A stretch of DNA of 64,000 nt from an uncultured bacterium (GTDB lineage Bacteria; Cyanobacteriota; Vampirovibrionia; Gastranaerophilales; Gastranaerophilaceae). This document shows positions 10,048 to 17,985 of this stretch, one piece after another (within the stretch, counting starts at the first letter, position 1; every line of letters begins with the position of its first letter). The position numbers were made by a program, and so were the translations under genes. Under the pieces are notes generated by a model, which saw only the letters and a list, made by a program, of their open reading frames with translations, was not told where the DNA came from and made no database searches. The stretch is from contig URRM01000001.1 in NCBI GenBank assembly GCA_900550295.1, forward strand, positions 1 through 64,000, given 5' to 3'.

Positions 10048-10977
10048 TTAACCTTTAAAGTGTTCAATACCAGTTGCAACTAATGCAATTTCGTATTTAT
10101 CACATTGTTCTATTAATTTTTTATCATTAATAGAACCTGCCGGTTCAATAATTAACGCAATTCTACCTCTTGCTGCCGCATGAATTACATCAACAGTTTC
10201 TATAGCTCTATCTGTTGCCATAACAGCATCTTTTGTGCTGTCACATGCTGTATCCATTGCACCTTCGCAAGATTCAACAAACGATGTTTCACCTTGTCCG
10301 ATTGCCAGTGTTTTAAAATCTTTTGCCAAAACAACTACATCTGATTTTGCATATTTTGCAACTTTAAACGCAAAAATTGCATCTTCCAATTGCTCTTGTT
10401 CAGGTTTCTTTTTTGTTAAAACTTTGAAAGTATCTTTATTAAAATCTGCTCTATCTGCATCTTGTTCCAAAACACCAAATGGAGTGATTTTTAACTCTTG
10501 CGATACAGAAATTCTTACCTCATCAAAAGGTGTGTTGATTTTAATAACCTTCAAATTTTCGTTTTTCTTTAAAATTTCTAAAGCTTCTTTATCATATCCG
10601 CAAGCTAAAACAACTTCAAATTGGCTTTGGATAATTTTTTTTGCAGTTCTGTCATCAACAATTTTTGAAAAACCGATACAAGAACCAATTGCACCAATCG
10701 GATTGCTATCAACTGCTTTTGCATAAGAATCAACTAAAGTCTTACCCAAAGCAACCGCACAAGGTAAACCGACTTTTGCCATTACTGTTGCAAAAACATC
10801 GTAAAATTCACTCAAAACATCAACTAAAACGCTCATGTTTAAGAAATTTTTGTATGTTAACTCGCCACCATTCAATTGTTCCCAATCAATTGATCCTTCA
10901 TTTTTATATAAACAAGCTGATTGTTGTCTGTTTTCACCTTGTTTAAAATCAATTATTCTTTCTAAATTATCTAACAT
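10048..10977 (-). CDS. AICAR transformylase-like protein without cyclohydrolase domain, degenerate
   Basis: The protein aligns by eye with the C-terminal AICAR formyltransferase half of PurH: a QGENRQQ segment near 14 for RYGENPHQ, LNGGELTYKNFLN near 36 for the LNGKELSYNN segment, and a final PAGSI...TGIEHF for PGGSIRD...TGVRHF. The IMP cyclohydrolase domain is absent, and at 309 residues it is short even for stand-alone transformylases. Key catalytic sequence has changed: the expected KHxNPCG reads KVGLPCA, which loses the histidine, and the expected SDAFFPF reads TDRAIET. An AAGGAAA Shine-Dalgarno site precedes the ATG. It may be a regulatory or altered-function paralog. A normal purH elsewhere in the genome would support that. 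Confidence 0.7.
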   Translation of the reverse strand: MLDNLERIIDFKQGENRQQSACLYKNEGSIDWEQLNGGELTYKNFLNMSVLVDVLSEFYDVFATVMAKVGLPCAVALGKTLVDSYAKAVDSNPIGAIGSCIGFSKIVDDRTAKKIIQSQFEVVLACGYDKEALEILKKNENLKVIKINTPFDEVRISVSQELKITPFGVLEQDADRADFNKDTFKVLTKKKPEQEQLEDAIFAFKVAKYAKSDVVVLAKDFKTLAIGQGETSFVESCEGAMDTACDSTKDAVMATDRAIETVDVIHAAARGRIALIIEPAGSINDKKLIEQCDKYEIALVATGIEHFKG

Positions 10978-11041
10978 CTTTATTTCCTTTTATTTATTAA
11001 TTTTATCAGGGAAATTATAGCACAAAAAGATTATTTAGAAA

Positions 11042-11980
11042 TTATTTGCAAGAGGTTTGAGTTTCCCAATTTAGAATTTTACCATTAGGACATTTATAAG
11101 TATCACCAGTTAGAGTTGCCTTTAAGTAGTCCATATTATTGTTTAAAATTACCCAACCCAGTAAATCCATATAAGATAAATTTCCTGTACTGCCACCACT
11201 AGAAAGATACTCAATTGCATAATTATTATTTTCATCATCAAATATACTAAATGTAAATAAATCAGAGCCTTCTTTTGTTTTACCTTTATTTGGACCATCA
11301 ATATCTACATATATCACAGACTGATCAAAAGACAATGATGTTCCATCGGCAAGAATCACATTATAGTAACCTGTATGAGAATCATCTAAATTAGATGCCA
11401 TTTCACTACCATCATAATAATAAGCTTTAGATTTAGAAGCACATCCTGTAGATAATTTACAATTTTTTGATACCTTCATAAATTCAGTCATTCTCTCGCC
11501 GAAACGAGTACTTATATCTTCATAGTTAGTGAGTCCTGTAAACCATTCATCATATGGACCATAAACAGCTTGTGCACGCCCTAAAGCATCTTGTAGGTTT
11601 GAATATAGTTTCTTTACTTTGGCTACTTTTTCTTTATCTGCAGTTGAAGAATTTAAGTTTGGAATAGTCAATGCCGCAACCACACCAATTATACCCATTA
11701 CAATTAGGGTTTCTGCAAGGGTGAACGCTAAGGCTTTGCAAAGGGGTAGAATCCCTCTTTTGTCATCCCGTGCTTGACACGGGATCTTGTCAACATGAGA
11801 TTCTGAACCAAGTTCAGAATGACATTGTGGTTTATGGCTTAATTGGGTAAACAGTCTTTGGATTGCTTCGCTTACGCTCGCAATGACGTCTTGAGTCTTA
11901 AGTCCAAAAGTCGCTCTACTACTAGTGTTTACCCCCCCCCCGCAAAGTTGAAGGGCTTTATTTTCAATGTTTTTATCCAT
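11042..11980 (-). CDS. Type IV pilin-like / pseudopilin protein with an 85-residue leader
   Basis: The prepilin motif AFTLAE lies at residues 85-90, followed by a hydrophobic stretch including GIIGVVAALTIP, so this is a prepilin-peptidase substrate of the type IV pilus or type II secretion family. Glu +5 is kept and position -1 is Ala rather than Gly. The globular part ends in a disulfide-prone tail (YKCPNG...TSCK) shared with two pilin remnants in this window. The leader is far longer than the usual 6-30 residues because it contains a G10 tract and a dispersed palindromic repeat read in frame. I prefer ATG 11980 over 11986 because AGAGG then sits seven bases upstream. Confidence 0.8.
   Translation of the reverse strand: MDKNIENKALQLCGGGVNTSSRATFGLKTQDVIASVSEAIQRLFTQLSHKPQCHSELGSESHVDKIPCQARDDKRGILPLCKALAFTLAETLIVMGIIGVVAALTIPNLNSSTADKEKVAKVKKLYSNLQDALGRAQAVYGPYDEWFTGLTNYEDISTRFGERMTEFMKVSKNCKLSTGCASKSKAYYYDGSEMASNLDDSHTGYYNVILADGTSLSFDQSVIYVDIDGPNKGKTKEGSDLFTFSIFDDENNNYAIEYLSSGGSTGNLSYMDLLGWVILNNNMDYLKATLTGDTYKCPNGKILNWETQTSCK
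11761..11824. repeat. Palindromic repeat with TGTCAT/ATGACA ends inside the prepilin leader
   Basis: The element begins TGTCAT and ends with its inverse ATGACA. Inside are two hairpins: ATCCCGTG...CACGGGAT, and GATTCTGAAC facing GTTCAGAAT. It is read in frame on the minus strand as part of the prepilin leader (CHSELGSESH then CQARDDK). Confidence 0.75.
11858..11887. repeat. Half copy of a second dispersed repeat type, in the prepilin leader
   Basis: GATTGCTTCGCTTACGCTCG followed by CAATGACG matches one end of the fuller element at 12293-12366. On the minus strand it encodes the VIASVSEAIQ segment of the leader. Confidence 0.65.
11932..11941 (-). repeat. Homopolymeric tract G10 in the prepilin coding sequence
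   Basis: Ten consecutive C on the plus strand (G on the coding strand) encode Gly14-Gly16 and the first base of Val17 of the prepilin. It is the longest G/C run I saw in an AT-rich window, and loss or gain of one base would frameshift the gene. Confidence 0.9.
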
Positions 11981-12105
11981 ATTCATACCTCTTATTTATT
12001 CTTATTATGTTTCTTATTATAACATTCTTTGCTTGTTTCTTCAAGAGGGGTGGGTGAGGTTTGGATGGTTGGTAATATGTCGTAATGACTTGAAATAAAA
12101 CATAC

Positions 12106-12180
12106 TGTCATCCCGTGCTACGACACGGGATCTTTTTTATACTCAATCGCTATTCAATAGATTCCGCATCAAGTTGACAT
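12106..12180. repeat. Dispersed palindromic repeat (CCCGTG hairpin type)
   Basis: TGTCATCCCGTGCTACGACA is followed by CGGGATC and a T6 run. The hairpin CCCGTG...CACGGG plus T-run also looks like an intrinsic terminator on the plus strand. The segment ends in TTGACAT. Confidence 0.7.
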
Positions 12181-12246
12181 AAAAGTAAATGTTCTCCTCT
12201 AATGTCATGCTAAAGTGTTTAATGTGTGCAATACAAGAACAACTTA

Positions 12247-12298
12247 GTTATTCCGCATCTGATAAACATTTCAACTACGTATTAAAACATAATGTCAT
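12247..12298 (+). repeat. 52-bp direct repeat, copy 1
   Basis: This stretch, running from GTTATTCCGCATCTG to AATGTCAT, matches 22323-22374 at 45 of 52 positions by my count. In both places it leads directly into a TGTCAT-type palindromic element. Confidence 0.75.
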
Positions 12299-12366
12299 TG
12301 CGAGCGGAAGCGTGGCAATCCAAGATTTTTTTAGATTACTTCGTCGTTTCACTCCTCGTAATGACA
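12293..12366. repeat. Dispersed palindromic repeat (GCGAGCG type)
   Basis: It is bounded by TGTCAT and ATGACA. The left half TGTCATTGCGAGCGGAAGCG is nearly the inverse of the right half (TTCACTCCTCGTAATGACA), giving a long imperfect hairpin. Confidence 0.75.
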
Positions 12367-12427
12367 TTAAAATTGAATTGCCAACCCTCTAAACATCTAA
12401 ACCTCCAAAAGCGCATTTGAACTGGTA

Positions 12428-12486
12428 AGATCCTGAATAAATGCGATTAATTTATTCTCTATTTAATCAATGTTTCAGGATGACAT
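12428..12486. repeat. Dispersed palindromic repeat (ATCCTGAA type)
   Basis: GATCCTGAA at the left pairs with TTCAGGAT at the right, followed by GACAT. The interior is AT-rich. Confidence 0.55.
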
Positions 12487-12508
12487 AGTATTGAAATTGT
12501 AACCCTAA

Positions 12509-12622
12509 TGTCATACTGAACTCGTTTCAGCATCTCATTCTTACTAACTCCTGCCACACGGGGGACAGGCTCACAAGGCTCATACTTCGCCTGTTCGCTT
12601 TGTCAAAAAATTCAGGATGACA
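12509..12622. repeat. Dispersed palindromic repeat, longer copy
   Basis: It is bounded by TGTCAT and ATGACA, with TACTGAAC near the left end and TTCAGG at the right. The middle (CCACACGGGGGACAGG and onward) is more GC-rich than its surroundings. The gene-free stretch 11987-12666 consists largely of these elements. A 67-codon frame through them at 12189-12392 has no independent support. Confidence 0.6.
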
Positions 12623-12666
12623 TAAGGTTTAAACTTTTATCGGATAACTGATAAGATTCTTAATTT

Positions 12667-13146
12667 TTAGAACGGGCAGATTGTCAAGCGTTCTAAAAAT
12701 CTTACGGCACGAGTTGGAAGATTTTCATCAGGATTGATTGAACCTACCAAAATTGTCTTTGTACCTGCTAATTTGCCTACTAAAATATCTGTTAACGGTC
12801 TATCACCAATAACTACAACGTGTTTTGGTTCCATAAACAAACCTTTGATTATTTGCTTAACTGTTTTTGTGCAAGGTTTGTTTGCATGAAAATATGTTTT
12901 ACAAGGTGCTTGGTGTTCAACTTTTTCAATATATTCTTGATTTTTATTGTTTGAAACAATACACATATAAAAATCTTTTTTAAATTGATTAAACCAATCT
13001 ATTGTCTTTCCTGAAAATTCACCTGTTTTTGATTGCATTGTTGTGCTGTCTAAATCGATTAACATAGCCTTAATGCCCATATCTTTAAGCATTTCCGGCG
13101 TAATATCGTAAATATTTTTTAAGTTTTTATCAGGACGTAAAATCAT
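12667..13146 (-). CDS. YqeG family HAD-type phosphatase
   Basis: A 159-residue HAD-superfamily hydrolase of the YqeG (HAD IIIA) type. Motif I is DLDSTT near residues 32-37, motif II is VSNN near 62, and motif III/IV is GDRPLTDI near 117-124. Bacillus YqeG is the namesake; the physiological substrate is not known to me. The start overlaps the end of the upstream U32 gene by 17 bases, so the two are one transcript and probably translationally coupled. It ends beside the repeat-rich gap. Confidence 0.88.
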   Translation of the reverse strand: MILRPDKNLKNIYDITPEMLKDMGIKAMLIDLDSTTMQSKTGEFSGKTIDWFNQFKKDFYMCIVSNNKNQEYIEKVEHQAPCKTYFHANKPCTKTVKQIIKGLFMEPKHVVVIGDRPLTDILVGKLAGTKTILVGSINPDENLPTRAVRFLERLTICPF

Positions 13147-14377
13147 CGTTTTTTATCTCCTTTGTTCTTGCAAGAGCAAATTTATAATTTTTTGGCGCTC
13201 GTTCAAATTTTATCCATAATTCATCATTTGTATTGGCAACTTCTAACTCTTCTTTTGTTTTGTCACTTACAATTTCAGTTGCCTTCGTAATATATTGCTC
13301 GTCAGGTGTAATAATTTCAATTTCCTGACCTTTTAAAAATTTATTTTTTGTTTTTACTAAGTAACTATCGTCTTTCTTATCCCAAAATTCACACAAGAAA
13401 TCAGCTCCCGCCAAACCTTTTGAAATATCATAGCTGTAACTTTCCGAATTGTTATTTCCCAAATAGAAACCTTGAGTATAACCTCTGTTTCCAACTTTTT
13501 TAAGTTCTAAGAAATATTTGTGCAAGTCATCAATTTTTCCTGCCATAACGTCATCAATAGCATTTCTATACGCCTTTGTTACGGCTGAAACATAATAAAG
13601 ACTCTTTGTTCGACCTTCAATTTTTAATGAATCTACACCAGCTTCAATTAATTGAGGCAAGTATTCAACCAAACATAAATCTTTTGGGCTTAAAATGTGC
13701 GTACCACGTTCGTTTTGTTCAATTTCATAATATTGTCCCGGGCGAGTTTCTTCCAACAATTTGTAACTCCAACGGCAAGGTTGTGCACAATTTCCGTGGT
13801 TTGCTTGTCTTTCACCTTTTGTCATATAATCACTCAATAAGCATCTTCCTGAGAATGAAACACATTGAGAACCGTGTACAAAAACTTCCAATTCCATATC
13901 AGGAACTTGTTTTTTAATTTCAGCAATATCTTTGATTGGTAACTCTCTTGCCAAAATCGCACGAGTTGCACCCATATCTTGCCAAAATTTAACTGCCTCA
14001 TAATTTAATGTATTTGTTTGTGTGCTTATATGAATCGGAATATCTGGCAAATGTCTTTTTACCAAACGTAAAACACCCATATCTGTTAAAATAATTGCAT
14101 CAGGATTAGCATCTTTAATTCTATCCATAACGCTTTCAAGCAATTTAATATCATTGTTGAACGCAAAAATATTAAGTGTCAAATAAGCCTTTGCACCTAA
14201 ATTTCTTGCCATATCTATTGCATCTTTAAGGTTTTCCATTGTAATTAATTCACCCTTACGCATAGCACGTAAGCTGAAATCTACAACACCCAAATATACT
14301 GCATCTGCACCGTATGTAACTGCATATTTTAATTTTTCAATATTGCCTGCCGGCATTAATAATTCTGGTTTGTTCAT
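13130..14377 (-). CDS. U32 family protein (TrhP-like tRNA hydroxylation / peptidase U32)
   Basis: A 415-residue U32 protein. The family signature LEVFVHGSQCVSFSGRCLLS lies near residues 163-182, followed by a NHGNCAQPCRW segment, giving the four cysteines that bind an iron-sulfur cluster in family members active on RNA. E. coli TrhP (YegQ) is needed for 5-hydroxyuridine in tRNA wobble positions, and I infer a similar role rather than proteolysis. The message appears leaderless: TTGCAC, 17 bases, TAAACT, six bases, ATG. The YqeG gene overlaps its 3' end. Confidence 0.88.
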   Translation of the reverse strand: MNKPELLMPAGNIEKLKYAVTYGADAVYLGVVDFSLRAMRKGELITMENLKDAIDMARNLGAKAYLTLNIFAFNNDIKLLESVMDRIKDANPDAIILTDMGVLRLVKRHLPDIPIHISTQTNTLNYEAVKFWQDMGATRAILARELPIKDIAEIKKQVPDMELEVFVHGSQCVSFSGRCLLSDYMTKGERQANHGNCAQPCRWSYKLLEETRPGQYYEIEQNERGTHILSPKDLCLVEYLPQLIEAGVDSLKIEGRTKSLYYVSAVTKAYRNAIDDVMAGKIDDLHKYFLELKKVGNRGYTQGFYLGNNNSESYSYDISKGLAGADFLCEFWDKKDDSYLVKTKNKFLKGQEIEIITPDEQYITKATEIVSDKTKEELEVANTNDELWIKFERAPKNYKFALARTKEIKNDDFTS

Positions 14378-14383
14378 AAAAAT

Positions 14384-14412
14384 AGTTTACCCTAAACTAA
14401 TCACCCGTGCAA
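14384..14412 (-). promoter_or_regulatory. Leaderless promoter of the U32 gene
   Basis: Minus strand: -35 TTGCAC (14412-14407), 17-base spacer, -10 TAAACT (14389-14384), six bases, ATG 14377. No ribosome-binding site is present. Confidence 0.55.
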
Positions 14413-14462
14413 TGTGTATTTTTCAAAATTATATTAAAATCCCTGTATTAAAGGAGATATTT

Positions 14463-14900
14463 ATGAAAAAATTTATAGTTCTAACTTTATTTATTGCAGG
14501 TTTTACACTAATTGCAAAAGCTCAAGCCAAAACATTTACAACTTTTACACCATTTACTCCTCAACAAGCATATCAATTTAACAGCAACACTTATGACAGA
14601 TATCTACCACCAAACAAGCAACAACGATATCTTCCGCCTCCACCTCCACCAAATTCTTACAACAGATATAACAATAATTTTGGATATTATAATCCTTATT
14701 ACAATCAAAACCAAACAAAATGGCGAAGATTTAAAAATTTCTTCACATCAGGACAAATGACAGGCTACACACCTTCTTACAACAGTGCTTTTGACAATAA
14801 TCCTTACGGATATCAAAGCGGATACTACGATAGTTTTGGTAACTATAAATATAACAATTATGACCAACAAAACGGCATGAGCATTAAGATTTTAGATTAA
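14463..14900 (+). CDS. Secreted Tyr/Asn/Pro-rich low-complexity protein
   Basis: ATG 14463 follows an AAAGGAG ribosome-binding site by seven bases. The 145-residue product starts with a signal peptide (Lys-Lys, hydrophobic core, Ala-Lys-Ala-Gln-Ala). The rest is low-complexity, rich in Tyr, Asn, Pro and Gln with a run of six prolines near residue 61 and aromatic pairs such as YNNNFGYYNPYYN. It ends in a short normal segment (SIKILD). No family is recognised. Composition suggests an exported, disordered surface or envelope protein. It is followed by a strong bidirectional terminator. Confidence 0.8.
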   Translation: MKKFIVLTLFIAGFTLIAKAQAKTFTTFTPFTPQQAYQFNSNTYDRYLPPNKQQRYLPPPPPPNSYNRYNNNFGYYNPYYNQNQTKWRRFKNFFTSGQMTGYTPSYNSAFDNNPYGYQSGYYDSFGNYKYNNYDQQNGMSIKILD

Positions 14901-14906
14901 ATATAT

Positions 14907-14940
14907 AAAAAACCTTGGGGTAGAACCCCAAGGTTTTTTC
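14907..14940. terminator. Bidirectional intrinsic terminator
   Basis: Stem AACCTTGGGG / CCCCAAGGTT (14911-14920 with 14926-14935) is flanked by A6 on the left and T6 on the right. It serves both the secreted-protein gene (+) and the HEAT gene (-). Confidence 0.92.
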
Positions 14941-14963
14941 TCTTTGTCTCACAATTATTTTAA

Positions 14964-15821
14964 TTAAAATGATGCTACAGGTTTCTTTTGTAATTGAGCA
15001 CCTGGAATTTGTTGCCAGTTTGCAGACATGATTTTTTTGAATGATTTCAAAGCTGTATCTTCTAATTCACCTAGTTCATCAGCTTCCATAATTAATTCTC
15101 TTAAAGGAAGTAATGCTCTTTGGTCACGAAGAACGCCTAATGCTGCTGCTGCACCAGCTCTAACTAATTCGTTTTCTGAACGGTTTTTCATAACATCAAT
15201 TAATGCAGGAACTGCTTTTGTATCATTTAATTTACCCAATGAAGTAACTGCATAAATTCTTACGTTAACCCATTCGTCATATAACATGTTGATTAATTTA
15301 TCAACGGCTTTTTTATTACCAATTTCACCCAATGCACGAGTTGCATCGCAACGTACATTAACTTTTTCGTGGTCTAATGAAGCAATTAAAGCATCTGTTG
15401 CAACATCACCAATTTCAATCAAAGCTTCAGTGGCTGTAATGCAAACTTGAGGGTTTTCATCATTTAAAGCTTCTACTAATGGCTCAACAACAATTTCGCC
15501 ACCCAATCTGCCTAATGCTCTAGCAGCACGAACTCTAACATCTACGTTTCTATCTTCTCGTAATGATTCAATCAAGTGAGTTGTTGCTTTTTCGTCACCC
15601 AATTCACCCAATGCACGAGCTGCATATAAACGAACTGAACCATTTTTATCATTTTTCAATACGTCAATCAAAGGTTCTACGGCTTTTGATTCGCCCATTT
15701 CACCAAGAACTCTTGCTGCATTATATCTAACTTTTTCTGAGTTGCTTGTTCTCAAATCTGAAATTAATTCTTCAAATGTTTTTTTAACTTGTTTTTTCTT
15801 GCTATTTACGCTAATAGTCAT
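14964..15821 (-). CDS. HEAT-repeat protein of the phycobilisome-lyase type
   Basis: The 285-residue protein is almost entirely short alpha-helical HEAT repeats of about 31 residues, with the recurring core AARALGELGDEKA...PLI.aL and about seven to eight units. This is the PBS-lyase (E-Z) HEAT class, best known from cyanobacterial CpcE/F and IaiH-type proteins but also used as a general binding scaffold. No phycobilisome genes are present, so a lyase role is not implied. An AGG Shine-Dalgarno site (CGGAGGC) lies upstream of ATG 15821. The last residues (QKKPVASF) are not repeat-like. Confidence 0.9.
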   Translation of the reverse strand: MTISVNSKKKQVKKTFEELISDLRTSNSEKVRYNAARVLGEMGESKAVEPLIDVLKNDKNGSVRLYAARALGELGDEKATTHLIESLREDRNVDVRVRAARALGRLGGEIVVEPLVEALNDENPQVCITATEALIEIGDVATDALIASLDHEKVNVRCDATRALGEIGNKKAVDKLINMLYDEWVNVRIYAVTSLGKLNDTKAVPALIDVMKNRSENELVRAGAAAALGVLRDQRALLPLRELIMEADELGELEDTALKSFKKIMSANWQQIPGAQLQKKPVASF

Positions 15822-16133
15822 TTAAAAATTGCCTCCGACGTATATAATAATGTACCGATGTTATAATAAAGTAAATTTTCTAAAAAAAATTGCTTTTTAT
15901 TTTGTGTTTATTAACAATTGTTAAGAGAACTTCATTCATGTGTATTGCATGCTGTGCTTGCGTTTCAACTTACACATATCTTGCAAGGGTAAACCTAACA
16001 CTTTATATTTTTATCTTACCATTTTTTTTAAGTTTTGTCTTGCTTTTGAAACAATTTTTCATACATTTGTAGTAATTGTTTATTTAATCTTTTACACATT
16101 TAATAAAATCGGCATTTGTCGTGTTAAAAAATA
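15822..16133. other. Gene-free stretch
   Basis: This stretch holds the 5' region of the HEAT gene and then about 290 bases in which I find no supported gene, RNA or clear terminator. Two overlapping plus-strand frames of about 60 codons lack ribosome-binding sites and recognisable protein character. Confidence 0.5.
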
Positions 16134-17780
16134 TTAAGCAACTGGGATTAAAATTGTAAACTCACTACCATGCCCAAATTCACTGGTAACATGTATTTTG
16201 CCATGATGCATATCTATAATTTCTGACGAAATCGCCAAACCCAAACCACTGCCAACACCAGCCTTTTTTGTTGTAAATCCGGCACTAAAAATTTTATCTA
16301 GATTTTCTGGTTTAATACCTTTTCCCGAATCTTTAATTTTTACAATCAGTTCATTGTTTTCAACTTTTGTTGTGATTTCAATTTTTCCATATTTTTCAAT
16401 TGCGTGACACGCATTTAATAAAATGTTCATAAATACTTGATTTAACATATTCGGATAACATTTTATAAGCGGTAATTCACCGTAATGTCTAATAATTTCC
16501 GCTTTATTTTTTGTTTCATTACGAATTATTGTAAGTGTCAAATCAAGTTCTTTGTTGATGTCTGCCTCTTGAAGTTCTGCCTCATCCAATCTTACAAATT
16601 TCTTTAAAGATATAACAAGATCTTGAACTCTTGCAACTGCAACATTGTCAATATCATTAATTTCTTCAAACATTTCTTTCATATCTGCATCATCCAATTT
16701 TTGAATTAATTTTTTCATAATTGCATTATTTGATTTTATTGATGCAAACGGAGTATTAATTTCGTGAGCTATGCCGGCAACTAATTGACCAAGTGAAGCC
16801 ATTTTTTCAGAATTTATAAGTCGCAATTGAGTTTCTCTCAACTCAGTCAAAGTTCTAACATTATCTTCATACAATTTTGCCTGTGCAACAGCATTACCTA
16901 ATTGAGCGGAAACACTTTCTAAGACATCAATTTCTTCAACCATCTCTCTTTTTTGATAGCTTACAAAAACAATTATCCCAAGTAAATCGTTCACGTGATA
17001 AATCGGCAAGATTACACGCATTGTCGGAACATCAAACAATTTCGCTTCGTTAAACTCTTTCAATGTCATCGAAGAAACTGTTTTTTTAGCAGACAATTCT
17101 TGAAAAATTTTATCTCCAAAAGTTATATTTTTACCGATAAATTCTTTTTTATTTTTGCCGTATGCCTGTTTTATCACAAAAAGTTCTTTTTCTTTGTCAT
17201 TTGATGCATAATACGCACGATAAGCCCCAAACATTGTTGCTAGTTCTTTTAGGGCAGAATTCAAGATTTTGTCTGAATCAATTGACTCACGAATGATATT
17301 TGAAATTTTATTGATAAGTGTCATTTTAACAGCTTGAGCTTGGTTAGACTGGGCTGTTTTTCTAAGTCTTTCAACCTCCTTCAATGCCGTACTGCATTCT
17401 GTAACAAGATTTTCTTTTTCAGCTTTAACCCTTTCTAGTTCAACCTCTGCACTTACATCAGAAAATATCATTATGGTATAAATTCCACGTTTATAAGCTG
17501 ACAAATTATAAAAAGAGAATTCACCTTTTGAGTCTTGGTAGTTTACAAAAGCATCAAAATCTTCTTTTGATTCAAAAAGATAATGCATAGGCAAAAATGA
17601 TTGCATATCTTCTGCATCAAACGGATAAAAATCATAGCTCAACTTATGGGAAAAACGCTTAAAATCGTTATAATCCCAAAAATATCTTTTAAATGCTCTA
17701 TTAGTGTAAACCACTTCCTTATTTTGATTTGCAACAATTACAGCATCTTTAAATTTGTTGAAAAAACTAAATTTCTCCAT
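16134..17780 (-). CDS. Orphan sensor histidine kinase (PAS-GAF-HisKA-HATPase)
   Basis: The 548-residue protein lacks clear membrane helices. An N-terminal PAS-like domain (about 5-110) is followed by a coiled coil (115-155), a GAF-like domain (155-305), a second short coil, a dimerisation helix with the phospho-acceptor in GIAHEINTPF (His339), and a HATPase_c domain (about 430-548) with the N-box (NILLNACHAI), G1 (DSGKGI) and G2 (GSGLGLAI) motifs. No response regulator is adjacent. The nearest regulator-like gene (17986) has an OmpR-type DNA-binding domain but no receiver. The promoter gives a leaderless message: TTTACT, 17 bases, TATAAT, six bases, ATG. Confidence 0.93.
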   Translation of the reverse strand: MEKFSFFNKFKDAVIVANQNKEVVYTNRAFKRYFWDYNDFKRFSHKLSYDFYPFDAEDMQSFLPMHYLFESKEDFDAFVNYQDSKGEFSFYNLSAYKRGIYTIMIFSDVSAEVELERVKAEKENLVTECSTALKEVERLRKTAQSNQAQAVKMTLINKISNIIRESIDSDKILNSALKELATMFGAYRAYYASNDKEKELFVIKQAYGKNKKEFIGKNITFGDKIFQELSAKKTVSSMTLKEFNEAKLFDVPTMRVILPIYHVNDLLGIIVFVSYQKREMVEEIDVLESVSAQLGNAVAQAKLYEDNVRTLTELRETQLRLINSEKMASLGQLVAGIAHEINTPFASIKSNNAIMKKLIQKLDDADMKEMFEEINDIDNVAVARVQDLVISLKKFVRLDEAELQEADINKELDLTLTIIRNETKNKAEIIRHYGELPLIKCYPNMLNQVFMNILLNACHAIEKYGKIEITTKVENNELIVKIKDSGKGIKPENLDKIFSAGFTTKKAGVGSGLGLAISSEIIDMHHGKIHVTSEFGHGSEFTILIPVA

Positions 17781-17786
17781 GTATAT

Positions 17787-17815
17787 ATTATATACATGTC
17801 TAAAAAAAAAGTAAA
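17787..17815 (-). promoter_or_regulatory. Leaderless promoter of the histidine kinase
   Basis: Minus strand: -35 TTTACT (17815-17810), a 17-base spacer, consensus -10 TATAAT (17792-17787), six bases, ATG 17780. Confidence 0.65.
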
Positions 17816-17985
17816 AATGTTAAGCCAAGAGGATGATTTTTTAGATTTATCAATAGTTTGTAAACTAATGCAAACAAAAATTTACGTTATGAAATATTTT
17901 GTTTCTGCGATAGTTTTTTGTGTTAGATTAATAATGTAGAGGGATTAACTCAACTGTTCACAAATTACACTAGGAGATATATTAA

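Noticed and set aside
12189..12392. 67-codon plus-strand frame in the repeat-rich gap
   Set aside because: It is made of repeat sequence (HNVIASGSVAIQ is the repeat read in frame) and has no ribosome-binding site; the repeat explains it.
15890..16137. Two overlapping 60-65-codon frames downstream of the HEAT gene region
   Set aside because: No ribosome-binding site, no leaderless -10 at the right spacing, and unlikely composition (Cys, Phe and Thr rich).
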